From the NCBI GenBank assembly GCA_015956445.1, contig WIUZ02000012.1, positions 930,001 through 994,000 on the forward strand: a stretch of DNA of 64,000 nucleotides, read 5' to 3'. Every line of letters starts with the position of its first letter. Positions within the stretch are counted from its first letter, which is position 1. Made by a program: the position numbers and the translations under genes. Source of the DNA: Thelephora terrestris (lineage: Eukaryota; Basidiomycota; Agaricomycetes; Thelephorales; Thelephoraceae). This document shows positions 34,459 to 45,680 of the stretch, one piece after another. Below the pieces are notes generated by a model. The model did no database searches, was not told where the DNA came from, and saw only the letters and a list, made by a program, of their open reading frames with translations.

Positions 34459-34828
34459 TTGAATCTTCCTGTCCAGGTCAAAATTATAGACATTTAAAGG
34501 TTTTCATCCACGCGCCTTCCACACCTCGGTTTGCTCCGTCCGTCTCTGTCGCAAAGGACCGAAATGCGACGTGTTCCCTGCTTCCTCACTGGCACCACCA
34601 AATACAAAAGCTTAATATGACTTGTCCACGTGTAAGGGGAATGAGGTCCCTTCGATCCAGACATGTTGCCTGCGTGCTGCCAGAACACATGCGTCCTTCA
34701 CGCAGCTCTACAATGCCTCCTACTAGAGGTGCGCACTACTTAAAGGGCCGACTAATCATCATCTCATGCAGCATCTCACCCTTCCTATCTTATTCCTTTC
34801 TTATCGATCCTCCTGCTGTAGCTGAGCT
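34459..34828. other. Spacer upstream of coiled-coil gene 3
   Basis: About 370 bp, presumably with the promoter of the coiled-coil gene. The CCAGCCACACTTT element seen at members 1 and 2 is missing; the nearest match is CTTCCACACCT at about 34517. No coding sequence recognised. Confidence 0.45.
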
Positions 34829-36393
34829 ATGCGTGTGGGTCGACCGATGTACCGAATTACTCTCAGCTTCTTACGATTCCTCTCCCGTCTCTTCTGTTTC
34901 CCCTCCCAGTACGCACCTTGTCTCCCTGCCTTCAGAAGGTCTGAAAAGAAGGGAGTCAGGCCGTTCACCAGTGGAAACGATTTGCGCGACACTAGCGATC
35001 TAGAGCTGGAGTTCGATTCCGAGGACGATTACGAGATCGTCAACCTCGGGGGGCTCCGCACCCTTGAAGACAGGCTTGAGCGCGCGCTTGCGGAATTGGA
35101 TGTGAAGAAGGGGGAGTTACATATGTTGGACGATAGGGGGAAGAGGGAGCAGAAAGAACTCGCGGATGCGACTCAGAAGCTGGCTTCTGCGACCGAGTAC
35201 CTCGAGTTACTCGCGGAGGACATGGAAAAGAAGAAGAGCGAGTTCACGACCAGTATAAGCCGTCTACAGGAGGAAAACCGCGGATTGGTTCAGCGACTTC
35301 AAGAGCAGACAAGTCGGACCGCCTCCCTCGCGGCTGAGCTCGCCGAAGCCAACGGCATCGCCGCAACTCGCGAAAAGGACATCGAGACACTTCGGGCTCG
35401 CCTCAATGGCACTCTCTCTACCGTGGAATCACAGTCCGTTGAACTTGCGAACATACGCACGCACCTCCCTACACCCGACACCGTCGTGGACACCGACGCA
35501 ATCAAGCTCGTCGGCCGACTCAACTCCGAGATCTTCCAGGCCGCTGCTCTACTCGCTGAGGCTTGCAGTTCTGTCAAGACCCGGCCTCTCCCAGATGCTG
35601 ACAATCACGCGGCCAGCACCCGCGTCAAGGAGATGTTCGGTACCAAGTTCGTAGACCTCGTCCAGAACGTCCCCCACGAAAACAACCCGGCAGTGCTTCG
35701 CATCGCATTCCAGGCGTGCATCGTCGTGTTCGCGGATTGGATAGGCGCGGCGTGGCACTTTCAAGCGGAGCCGTCTCCTCAATTCTTCGGCGAGGTGTAC
35801 AGGAACGTCTGGTTGGATGGTACGTGGCTTTTATTCTTGAGTCGATCAAGCGTTTGAATATCTGACATACCTCTTGCTTCACAGAGGAACAGGCAGTTGC
35901 AGGCCACTGGCGTGCTCAAACCCGCAGACAAATCCAGAAACTCCTCGACCCTAACCCAGACGCAATCCGCAAACGATTCATTATGCACATCTCCGATTCT
36001 CTGGCGGATGTCATCCTCTGCGCCGGCATTCACAACAAACACGAGCAGATGTCCGAGACCATCATCCGTATTGCCAGTGACAGGATCTCTGCGGTCGTGG
36101 AAATGGCGCTGAAGCTCAACAGGATGTTGGGCGAGGACGTGACGGCAGCGGATATCGAAACTACCTGGGCACACGCCCAGGATATCTATGACCCCAAGTG
36201 GATGGAAGATGATTATGGAGACTGGAAGACTTATGAAGCTCGAAGGGACCTCAAAGTGCTGTGTACCACTGACCTCGGCCTTCGAAGGCTCGTAAAGGCA
36301 GACAACGAGGCCGGTTGGATCGACAAGGTCCTGATCAAACCCAAAGTCATTCTCGAGGAGATCTTGAGCTCCTCTCCTATCGAAGCCAAGTAA
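34829..36393 (+). CDS. Coiled-coil protein of unknown family, member 3
   Basis: Two exons with an intron of about 65 nt near 35821-35884, placed as in the other two members (before EEQAVAGHWRAQTRRQIQ). Start MRVGRPMYRITLSFLRFLSR; an internal Met at codon 7 is also possible. An acidic patch (LELEFDSEDDYEIVN) precedes a long coiled coil, residues about 75-205 (RTLEDRLERALAELDVKKGE, AEDMEKKKSEFTTSISRLQE, LAAELAEANGIAATREKDIE). The helical domain starts DAIKLVGRLNSEIFQAAALL, close to the LNENIFQLAANL of member 1. The C-terminus VLIKPKVILEEIL matches the family tail. Unlike members 1 and 2 it has no adjacent Hsp70-like gene. Confidence 0.8.
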
Positions 36394-36750
36394 GGGACCA
36401 TGTTAACCGTTATGACCACTCTTTATTTTGCCTAGTAATCACTATAATTTTGGAACATACGATCCGTGCCTCATGCTTTTCCCCATTTCATAATACCGAG
36501 TTTTCGATCCCGTTTCTCAAGTTTTGGACTTGACATCGTAGCCATTTATTGGTGTTAATTTCCGTACATGCATCGATCTGTGACCCGTATATATACATAT
36601 ATTAATAATTTATGTTTAAGGATGGGTTAGACCATCTCCTTCAGCGGAGGGAGTCGCGCGCTCCGCGTTGTTGGTGAGATGCCCTGCGAATACTCTTGAA
36701 TCATCTGAAAGTGCCCATTCTGTTAGTCGGTTGTTGTAGATGCAACAATG
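36394..36750. other. Convergent AT-rich spacer
   Basis: About 360 bp between convergent genes. Very AT-rich around 36585-36625 (atatatacatatattaataa), suiting 3' UTR/polyadenylation signals of both genes. No coding sequence recognised. Confidence 0.5.
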
Positions 36751-38289
36751 TTAATGTAATACCTGGGTCATCCGCTCCGCGATTTTTTGATGCATACACT
36801 GGTTACGTATGCTGGGTGGTCCTGCGGTATCGGGTTCACCCTCTCGCAAAACCTTGTGTATTGAACGAACGCAGACCTCCTCCTGGAAGTCAAGATAAAG
36901 TTTGCGATTGTACCCTCTCTGAAGGGACAGGTTCAGCGCCCGTGTGAAGAGGTCAATTGAATCATACCTCTGTAGCCCTAGCTTTTTCGGCATAGAGGTG
37001 GCTTCTGTGAATCAGGAAATGGTCCGCTAGAACATAGAATTCCATTCCAGCGACGGTCATTCCGAAGAGACACGCTGCCTTATTTGCACCATATCCAATA
37101 AAACGTTCATCGCACCTGTCACCGTCCGGTGAATGCATTGCCGGTGGAAAGAACCCGAGGCTTACCATGCGGCCTTGTTGCTGAAGATGGCGTACGGCTC
37201 GTAAGCATTGTCGTGCTTGAGGACTTGGTATACTTGACCTGACCCGGGAGGGATGGAATAGTATTTGGTGTAATTTGTGCTTTGATGACCGCGCGCCCAG
37301 GCAACATGAAAGGGGGTGACCTTGGGGGGGTCCGAGTGTACCAAATCGAGAAGTTCCTAAACGTTTGTCAAATAAGGACGATCTGCGACAAACATGAGGT
37401 AGCCAACCGTTTTGTCACGGGGGAAGGTATCAGGATTCATGCCGTCCCCTTGCCTGGCGTACTCAAAAGCAGGGACTACGAGGGCAACGCTCCCTTGTAC
37501 GAACCGTTCCATTAGCAAATGGGCATTGTCCACTCCCGAGCCTAGCAGGTGTTGCTTCAAGTTGTATCTAATGAAAGACCGAAAATCGGTGGAGGGAACA
37601 AAATCGACGTCTAGCATCATCACGAAGTCTGTGCGGGCATATAACCGAGCCAAGTTTCGCCAAGCGTTGAACTGCCTAGACCCTTCAGACATTTCGAATG
37701 GGGAGAGAACGAGATGAAGGTCAACGTAGGTTGAGAAGTCTGGTGAGGATGTGTATATGGTGTGGAGATCGACCAGGATGTCCAGAGAGAGCAAAGATAC
37801 GTGTATTGTCACAGATATGGGGCCTAAACGAGCGTCAGCGCGGATAACAAAACACATAGCGGAGGCAAGCATACCTTTATATCTCTGGACTAGGTTTTGG
37901 AAGACAGAGAACCTATCGCTTGATATCAAAGTTGTCACGGTTATGTCGTCGTTTTCGAAGTTCCCAGCAGCGCGGTAGTAATATGGAATGATCCTCGAAG
38001 GGTGCATAAGTCGGGGGAAGGCTCTAGATAAGATTGGATCCCAAGCATCAAGAGGGCAGTGGGCGGAGAGCGAGAAGTTTGACCAGAGGAACTCTTCGGC
38101 CTGTTGAGGAGTCATCTTGGAGGGTAAAATTATCCGGGGAGGTGACCCGGCAAGGTGGTTTCGCGCCAGAGACCGGTAGCGGAGAAGAGGCAGGCCCAAG
38201 TTCCAGAGCGTATAAAATGTCGCCAGTATAGCATATGCATGGAGACACCAAGAGAGAAACGAGCGAAGTGGTTGCGGCCGTTGTATCAT
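36751..38289 (-). CDS. LARGE-like glycosyltransferase (GT49 type), type II membrane protein
   Basis: Predicted Golgi glycosyltransferase. MIQRPQPLRSFLSWCLHAYA begins with a short basic segment and a hydrophobic anchor (AILATFYTLWNLGLPLL). Then DRFSVFQNLVQRYKG, PISVTIHVSLLSLDILVDLH, FNAWRNLARLYARTDFVMML ending in DVDF, the DxD-type metal site, and LVVPAFEY. After an intron come TPFHVAWARGHQSTNYTKYY and AYEPYAIFSNKAAW, and after another CDERFIGYGANKAACLFGM, FYVLADHFLIHRSHLY, all hallmarks of the dystroglycan-type (PF13896) family. Five or six exons. An in-frame ATG at 38358 would add 23 residues before the anchor. The C-terminal end after CVRSIHK is less certain; I kept the open frame to 36751. 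Acceptor in fungi unknown. Confidence 0.85.
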
Positions 38290-38780
38290 TAGCAGCCGTG
38301 TAGACGCGGCAAAGATAGCGGTTCTGAAGCAAGCTTGATCGACGTGCACTTCCCACACGACTGAATGCTAGCATCTCGACAAGCAACCTTCTGCTACGAG
38401 AATAGTCGCTCATAGAAACACGTTCTGGGTTCTGGGGAGCTCTACTTGTCACACAGCTCAGCACTCAGCACGCTTAAGGACCAATCTGCCTTATTCCCCC
38501 AATCTGTGTTCCACGGAGTTGGCCACTTTTACCGACCGGAGTTTCCTGTACCGTGACTTGGTGAACATGGTTGAGCTTGATGTTGGCGCGTGACGAGGTA
38601 GGTTTCAACTTTTCAAACCAAGATGAGTTAGGAATCGAACCTTTGAACGCCCTGTGCGGAAATGGAGTCCAACTTCCGAGAGTCCTCCTGTTCTCCATCT
38701 CTCTCGGACTCTTACCTTGCGATCTTGGCTTGTCGATACCCCACACACTATCTCCACGCTACACACCCCAGGCCCCCAGC
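38290..38780. promoter_or_regulatory. Divergent spacer, glycosyltransferase / membrane protein
   Basis: About 490 bp. No convincing gene. Open frames on both strands here are short and compositionally random. Confidence 0.45.
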
Positions 38781-39892
38781 ATGGGGTTTCACTTCATGGA
38801 CTTTCGGGCTATTTACTTCAGTATGCTGCACGCAGTTGGCTTTCACGGATCGCACTAAACATGCATCATCTCTCCAGGCTTGATATTCATCTTGTCACTC
38901 GTTTCTATCGTCTTCATCTGGACTGAATATTCCTATCTGCCATCCAAGTCCGCCCTCATTGTTGTAACACCGATCCTGATTGCCGTCATTCTCCTCGTTT
39001 TTACATCGTAAGACGGCGTTCCAAGGATACGTCCTGTTCTGATACGCGTTTCCAGGTTCTTACTTCCGGACCTTGCGAAGCGGTGGAAATTTGAACATAT
39101 ATTCAAACAGACGGTCCTCTGGGAGACGGTATGGACGTCCTCCGTGGCACCGTTCGTCATAGGTTCGTTCCCTTCGACTCTTGTCGACCCGCGCGGATGA
39201 TGAGTAGGCCTCAGTTGCCTGTTTGGTGGTGGCCTTTGGTCTTTCCGCCGATATCGAAGCCGACCGACCGTTCGTGACGATGAAGGTCGTTTTTGTCTTA
39301 AACGCGGCCCTCCGTAAGCACCGGTCTTGGTCAGTTTGTAGCCGGTTACCCATCGTTAACGTCTTGTACACCCTCAGTTTCAAGCTACGCTCTTCTCTTC
39401 CTCACCTTGGCCGCTGTGATGTACATAACTGGGGTCGACACCCACGTATGGCGTCGTGATATCTACAGCGAACCAACTCCGATTTCGCTCACCGCCCTGC
39501 TTCGTTACTACCACGACAAACGGAATCCTCAGCAAGAAGGGCTCTCCACTCCTGCCCTCGGAATCAGTATGCGCAGCAGGAACACATCCTCGCTCCTGTG
39601 TATCGGCCCGCCTGGTGCTTGTGACTGCGAAGAGAGAAAACCAGAACCACTGGCAGATATCGAGGAGGAAAAATCTGAGGATCTGGAGAATATGTCGACG
39701 ACGATTGATGAAGAGATTGGGGTGCTGACGGGAGCTCAACATGGTGGTACGGTTGCAAGAGGTTATACGAACAGGTTTTTACAGGCTAGGGCACCTGGGA
39801 GCATCACTGCTGCTGTCTCGGTTCCAACCTTAGCGGAAATGAGATCTCAAGTGGTCATCACTTTGAATCGCTCTTCAGTCCGGTCTCTATGA
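38781..39892 (+). CDS. Unknown membrane protein with four predicted spans
   Basis: Five exons: start MGFHFMDFRAIYFS, with introns near 38822, 39008, 39161 and 39315. Hydrophobic segments: LIFILSLVSIVFIWT, ALIVVTPILIAVILLVF, VAPFVIVACLVVAFGL and SYALLFLTLAAVMYIT. The third span only forms if the intron near 39161-39216 ends at CCTCAG, joining FVI to VACLVVAFG. The cytoplasmic-type tail of about 150 residues is acidic and polar (EEEKSEDLENMSTTIDEEIG) and ends NRSSVRSL. Small tetraspan proteins of this pattern are common in agaricomycetes; I cannot name a family. No signal peptide is needed since the first span is N-terminal. Confidence 0.7.
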
Positions 39893-40095
39893 GCTATATG
39901 TACAGGATTTTATACAGATTGATTGAGGTTAGGGCCCCAATGTCAGTGTTGAGCGTGACAAGCTCAAGTCACAGTCACAAACGCGCACGGGATCCGCCCC
40001 AGAAACCTGACCCGCCTTTGGCATCCACCCTCATCCACCTGTCATCCCCCTAGTCCTTCCTCTCATTTTTCGCGTTTTCTCCTGCGGCGTTCGCG

Positions 40096-41105
40096 ATGGC
40101 TACATTACTCGAGCGCATGAATATCACCCCATCCGAGACCTCTGGTCAAACGGGGCCGGTTAGGAACAAGCAACACCGACCCTCAGGCCCATACGTGCGT
40201 CACACGTCAACCTTACGATAAGGGAATATGTCCTCAACTTTCTATTCCTCGATTTTAAAACAAAAGAACCGCAAGGAGCAGCCACCTAAGGGCGATATCA
40301 ACTCTCAATGGGAACATGACATGTTCCTCGGAGGAGGAAGCCAAAAGTCTAGTCTGGTTGACCGGCTTAGTGATCAGCAGAAGCCCCCGAAGGTCAATAT
40401 GGGAGCCGCCGTGCGAGCATTGGAGAATGCTACAGGGTCTAAGGATATCAGCATCAGGGGTGCGAGCGTGAGGGGTAACCTGATCGAGGTAAAGGGTCTG
40501 GTTGGCGGGACCACTGCTGATGACGTGGAGGTCAGTCCATTCCACTCGTGGTTCGTCTCTTTGAGGCAAATCGTTGACAATGTGCGGTGATGCAGGCTAT
40601 TTTCAAGCGTTGTGGGCCGATTGTGAAAAGCTATGTACAGTCACCCGGACCTACCGACGGCTCCGTAGTTGTCCGACTAGTCTTCAAGGAAGAGAGGGAC
40701 GCGTTGTCTGCCGTCAAGAAGTTCAATGGGGAGACTGCGGATGGGAGGACATTGATCGTCAAAAGCGTGGGGGGGCAGGCGGTCAATCTCGCTGCCCGTT
40801 TGGATACGGGGCTATCGAAGGACGGGAGTGTAGATGCGCTAATCACTCCCCCTTCAACATCGTACGTGACTAACGTTACTCATAAATCCGGTTGGGCTGA
40901 TTTGGCTTGCAGAAAAATGCGCTCAGATGATATCATAGCTCAAGATGCCCGTGCAGTAGTACTGCTCGCCCCACCGGGTATGAACCCTAAAGACTACGTC
41001 CAGCAACCCACCAGGGGTGGTCGAAACGGCAGAGGACGTGGTCGCGGTCGCCCAAAACGCGGGGGCCCGGGTGGCAGTCTTGCCTCCAGAATGGACGTTG
41101 ATTAA
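40096..41105 (+). CDS. RRM protein, ALY/Yra1-type mRNA export factor candidate
   Basis: Four exons. Start MATLLERMNITPSETSGQTG, then GPVRNKQHRPSGPY; a 72-nt intron joins this to NRKEQPPKGDINSQWEHDMF. A single RRM follows: RNP2-like LIEVKGLVG, then AIFKRCGPIVKSYVQ and RNP1-like SVVVRLVFKEERDALSAVKK, NGETADGRTLIVKSV. The C-terminus is an RGG/RGR-rich tail (GRNGRGRGRGRPKRGG) ending SLASRMDVD. This arrangement (conserved N-terminal box, central RRM, basic GR-rich tail) is that of REF/ALY adaptors linking mRNA to export receptors, though a LOW-complexity-tailed RRM protein of other function is possible. Confidence 0.72.
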
Positions 41106-42247
41106 GTTGTCGCCCTCTAGTACCTATCGAGCCTCGTTCTTCCTACATCCTCACTCAGTGTTTGATTATGCTTATCGTATCGTTTGTAATCTCTAGTTCC
41201 ATCCCTTGCTCCACTACTACGGCAGCGTGATGAACTTCGAGCCGTTTCTTGTATATTCAACTTCGTTAAATACATGGGAAGACATGCCAACTGTGAGATG
41301 GGTTAGATAAATCATCCCAAAGAGGAGGCAAGGAGATCAGAGGTGTCAAATTCTGGAGCACACCCAATCCACAACGAATTGGTATTACTCCCTGAAGAAA
41401 TTCAAACGAAGTCGAAGCATCACAAAGTGATAAAACAGTTGCTAATTGCTCACCTTAACTGAGTTTTGAGGGTGGCAAAGTCAAGACAGCAGACGAATGC
41501 TTGGAGAAGAGGAAAAAATATTGAACCGTGCGGGCTGATGGTAAGCCCCATTCTGTAGAATGAAAGGAACACGAGAGTGTCCGATCAAGCAACCGCATAA
41601 CTGTGTCTATGAGGAACAATAGCCCAATGAAACATGAACGCCACAACGCCCAAGTATGAAGGACGCTCATGTCTTCGCGTAACCTCCATACCCTGGGGAA
41701 GACGAAGGGCATAAGAATCAGAGGGCGGTCGCAGAGAGGGCAAAGGCGAGACAACCCGTCGGTTCCAGTCAGTCAAGCCAAGAACACAAGACAAGGAGTC
41801 AGGAAGCACATCGCCCTCCCCCAAGCCACACTTCCTTGCCCGTAAGAGCGTGAAGCGAACTAGAGTGAACCTGCCGTGCTTAGAAGCGGTCGCTTTCCTT
41901 GGGAGGGTCGTTCACTTCGGAAGATCTAAAAGGCTCGAGGGTCGTAAGACTCTGCGGAGTCTCCGGGGACTTTCCCCACAGCAGAAAAAGAGGAAAGGAA
42001 CTTCCTCTGTGCGTGAGCTGCGATAGCGGTTCGTCAGTCCGCACGAGTTGAAGAAGAAAAGAAAGAAAAATGCACGGAAAATGAAAGCGTGATCGTGATG
42101 TTCCAGATAGGGGAATTTGTTCCCACACAGCGAGCCGGACGAGCCCACCGCGTTTTCGACTCATTGCAGTCTCACGTCACTCCACCGTCCTTATCCCTCT
42201 CCGCATCCCCTCGTCTCACTTTGTTGCAGGTTCACTCCTTCCCGTTA
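41106..42247. other. Intergenic, no gene recognised
   Basis: About 1.1 kb. Minus-strand frames at 41455-41824 and 41880-42164 are Leu/Phe/Ser-rich and could look like membrane segments, but they have no consistent start, splice sites or family. Probably UTR and promoter sequence. Confidence 0.45.
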
Positions 42248-43378
42248 ATGTCTTCGTCATCTGCCTCGTCGTCCACAGCGAAGAGCGCCGATAGTGGCCG
42301 ACGACGCACTTCGAACCCGATATGGGACAAATGGCCATCCATCAGCATCATGCTACCTCCGCAGGGTATGTGAAGTTCTCGACTTCTCCCTCTTCAATGT
42401 CGACTGACGGCTTTGAGACAGGTTTGAACAACAGACAGGTCGACCAACGGTGTTTCACATACTGTTCTCAGACTGTTCGAGGTAGGGCGCAGCAGCAGGA
42501 ACCCTGGTGTCGATCCATCTGTATGCGCAAGGTTTTCCGACACGAGGTTCGGAGAGCCATGACCATGCACGAACTCCAGGATGCTATCAGAGCTCAGGAA
42601 AGGGACCATTCGACGTTCGCGAATATTGAACCTTCTGTGGCTGTGAAGTACAAATTGCCCGTGGAGGGGCAACCAAGGCGAAGTCGAAATTCCGGACCGT
42701 CATCGTTGCAAGAGGTATCGGATGTTGATGCAGATGAAGACTCGCCCTCACCTTCACGGCGCGGATTGTCATCAAACGAAGGCGACGAAGAGAAGGTACG
42801 ATATTGGGAACCTGGATGGTATCTTTGGTCTACTACGTCGAGGTGGGCGACGCAAGAGCAGATGGACATGATGAGTAGGGACTTGAAGTGGCAGTCGGAC
42901 TGGCAAAAGTACAAGGATAACGTCAACGACGAATACAGGAGGAGACGGCCGAATGGCGAGGACGAGGCGGACGACGATGGAAAGGAGCAAGTCCAAGGTC
43001 CCCGAATCAGGCAGTCTTTTCCTGACTTGACGTGAGCTGGGCTTTTTGTTCCTGCTGTCTTTTCGCTGATTCGGGTCTGTGTTTCACAGGGAAAATACTT
43101 GGCTTGTGCCTGTGCCACCGCCCCATCTGTTGCTTGGGACGGCGATCAAGAATTACATGGTTCACACGTTCAAGCTTATGGCTCTGGTGCAGGGAACCTT
43201 TGACGATGGTCGTCAACAGGAGTTGTGCACGCGAATGTGGAAGAAGGCCCAGACTCGCGAACCTTGGACGGTTGCTCAATCGGCTGTAAACAAGGTGTGG
43301 AAGATTCTGAGCGAGGGGCCTCCTGTAGACGAAGATGGGGAAGAAAGAAACAAGAGGGGGAACTCTTCATCATCATAG
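42248..43378 (+). CDS. Conserved-looking protein of unknown function
   Basis: Three exons: 42248-42365, 42422-43031 and 43090-43378 (introns 56 and 58 nt), about 338 residues. A Ser-rich N-terminus (MSSSSASSSTAKSADSG) contains NPIWDKWPSIS. Exon 2 has a Cys/Trp stretch (PWCRSICMRKVFRHEVRR), an acidic Ser/Pro linker (DVDADEDSPSPSRRG) and a Trp-rich segment (YWEPGWYLWSTTSRWAT, then DLKWQSDWQKYKDNV). Exon 3 is an amphipathic helical module (TAIKNYMVHTFKLMALVQGT, WKKAQTREPWTVAQSAVNKV). No signal peptide or membrane span. The Trp-rich pattern suggests a structured, possibly organellar, protein, but I do not recognise the family. Confidence 0.72.
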
Positions 43379-43611
43379 ACCTAGAATCACTTTTTGTTCT
43401 ACTTAATCTTGCATTCTGGATTTTTTCGCGGGCATTTGTCAGGGCGGTCAATCTTAAACAAGAGGATCCGGATCAACGGGGAAACTTGTGGGCGGGCAGC
43501 AGCACGGGAGAGGGCCAGGGGCTGTACACAAGATCCTCCCTTTTCAAGTCATACAGCGCCCATCGTCCGTCGCCCATACGCCGTCGTCATTGAGGCTTGT
43601 CGACCCCCTCC

Positions 43612-45680
43612 ATGAGCGGCGACGACACCGAGTCGCTCGATACCTCCTCTGCCTTTTCGAGGAGTCGAATCCCTCCGTTTTTCACCAGATCTCACCACCG
43701 GTCCTTTTCGACCTTTTCGACGGAAACGGCCACTGACTTCCCAGTATCAACGCCTGCCTTCTCCACTTCCTTCGATGTTAGTTCATTACCAACGCCAACA
43801 CAGACGGATGATTCAACGGACACAGACGTGTTTCCGTCCAGTACTGGAACATTGGATACGTCCACGCCCACCTCTGGAGATTTTGACCCATCTTCGCTCA
43901 CCTCGACCGACGTTTCTTCGCCTGTGGCTTGGCCGACCGACTTGACCTCGAGCAGTGGGCTCCCTCCCTTTGATTCTTCCATCACGATCGACCCTTCGAC
44001 CGTGCTGCCGGATTCATCGACGCCTACAATTGTCCCAGACTCTTCCACCTTTTCGCTCATATCCTCTGATGACCCATTTCCTTCGTTTTCTTCGACTTCA
44101 TCTGATTCACTCTTATCGACAGACCCTTTTTCTACATCTGATTCAACCTTCACGACTTCTGATTTACCTTTAACGACTCCCTCCCCCTCCCCAACTCCCT
44201 CCACCTCCGTCTCAATTACATCCCCTCCGATTCAGAACATACCAACCTCCTCGCCGACTGTCCTCCCGCAACTCTCGTCTTCACGGTCCTCCTCTCCCTC
44301 GCCTGTGGTCACGACTTCTTTCCCATCGTTCAGTGCTGTACGTGTTATTCGATATTTCCCAAACGCTTCCCGTCCTGACAGACGAAACACATTTAGAGTC
44401 CCCAGTCCAGGTCTACTAATACAGGAACGGTCGTGGCGGCAACGACTGGCGCGATCGCTCTTGCCATCCTACTGGCGCTTCTAGCCATCTTCTGTAGAAT
44501 GCGTCACACGAAAAGGATCCGTCAGCGAGCCGGTCAAGATCCGTTCATCGACCTCGACCTCGACGGTGAGATGATCGGCGCCAACCAGCCTCTCATCATC
44601 GGCGACAATCCTGGTCCAGCAGGGGCAGGGTATTCTGATCCATACACGGACGACTCGCAACCGAGAGCCAGGAGCCTCAGTGTCACTACTGGGCCAGGTA
44701 CTAGTCTGGCGAGAAGTAACAATAGTCTCCAGGCTGTTGTAGGTTCGACGCCTACACCAGATCTCGGAGGCGGCGCTGCAGCGGGATACTACAACCAACT
44801 CCAACCCACCGACCGCCGTTCCCCTCCCCCGAAGTTGCCATCATCAGGGATTGCGCAGTATCGATCACACCAGGCTTTGCCTCAAGTCCAAACCCAACAC
44901 CCGTCTGAGCCTTCCATTTCTCGACAGTCAAGTCCTTCTTTCGACGCTGGAGCCATCGCATACATTCGAGGCAACGATCAGACGACGGGCCCTGGTCCAA
45001 CTAGTCCAGAGCACCCCTCACCTGAGAACGTCGGGGGTCACCGTTTAATTTCCGCCTTCAGTGCTGGCTCAGGGCTGAGCCCTCAATACTCCTCTCCCGT
45101 ACCCCCACCGAACATAGACGAGATGTGGAGGAGTAGCCCAGATCCGATCAGAGCTTCGTCGTCATATAGGCCTTCCATCGATCGCCGGAGGAGTTTTACA
45201 CCGAGCGTCGGTGGCCACGTACACGACCCTGGAGACACTGTGGTCATTGCCCCCGTGGACGTGCTAACCCAATCTCCCACACCATCCGTTACCAACCTTG
45301 GGTCAGGCGTGTCGGACCCACACACCTCCCACGGCAGAAACTTTGGCTCCCGTCCGAGTCCCATCACAGAGGTTACAGAGATGCCTTCCCATTCCCAGGA
45401 AGGGTCCAATAATTCTGGGGGGACATGGAGCTCTGTTCGGTCTGTGGATTCATCGGTGTATTCGCCTGTGGTCATGAAGGCACAAAGGGTTCATCTCACC
45501 CCCACGGCCCTATCCATTGTGTCACCGACCCCGTCCTCCGGTAGTAACTATGGGGAATCAATCCCTTCATTAGGGTCCACCAGCCAGTTCCCACAGCCGC
45601 CGCCGCTACCGATGCTGCCTCCTCCCCAAGTCCAGCCGTTATCCCTGGGAAAGAAGAGGTCAGCTCAAGCTACCGCTTGA
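43612..45680 (+). CDS. Ser/Thr-rich single-pass membrane protein with long disordered tail
   Basis: Two exons with a 59-nt intron near 44337-44395. Roughly the first 245 residues are an extraordinary Ser/Thr/Pro/Asp run (TSTPTSGDFDPSSLTSTDVS and similar), fit for dense O-mannosylation. After the intron, TGTVVAATTGAIALAILLAL then LAIFCRMRHTKRIRQR is one transmembrane helix with a basic stop-transfer. The remaining ~390 residues are low-complexity Ser/Pro/Gly/Gln, with a proline cluster PQPPPLPMLPPPQ near the end. The layout resembles fungal wall-stress sensors and mucin-like signalling proteins (WSC/MID2/MSB2 type) without their Cys-rich heads. I see no clear cleavable signal peptide after the ATG at 43612, so either an upstream exon is missing or the single span serves as signal-anchor. 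Confidence 0.75.

Noticed and set aside
41455-42164. Possible membrane-protein frames on the minus strand
   Set aside because: No start context, splice logic or family; hydrophobic residues follow from pyrimidine-rich DNA.
43692-44204. Long minus-strand open frame rich in Glu, Val and Gly
   Set aside because: It is the antisense shadow of the Ser/Thr/Asp-rich ectodomain on the plus strand; composition explains it.
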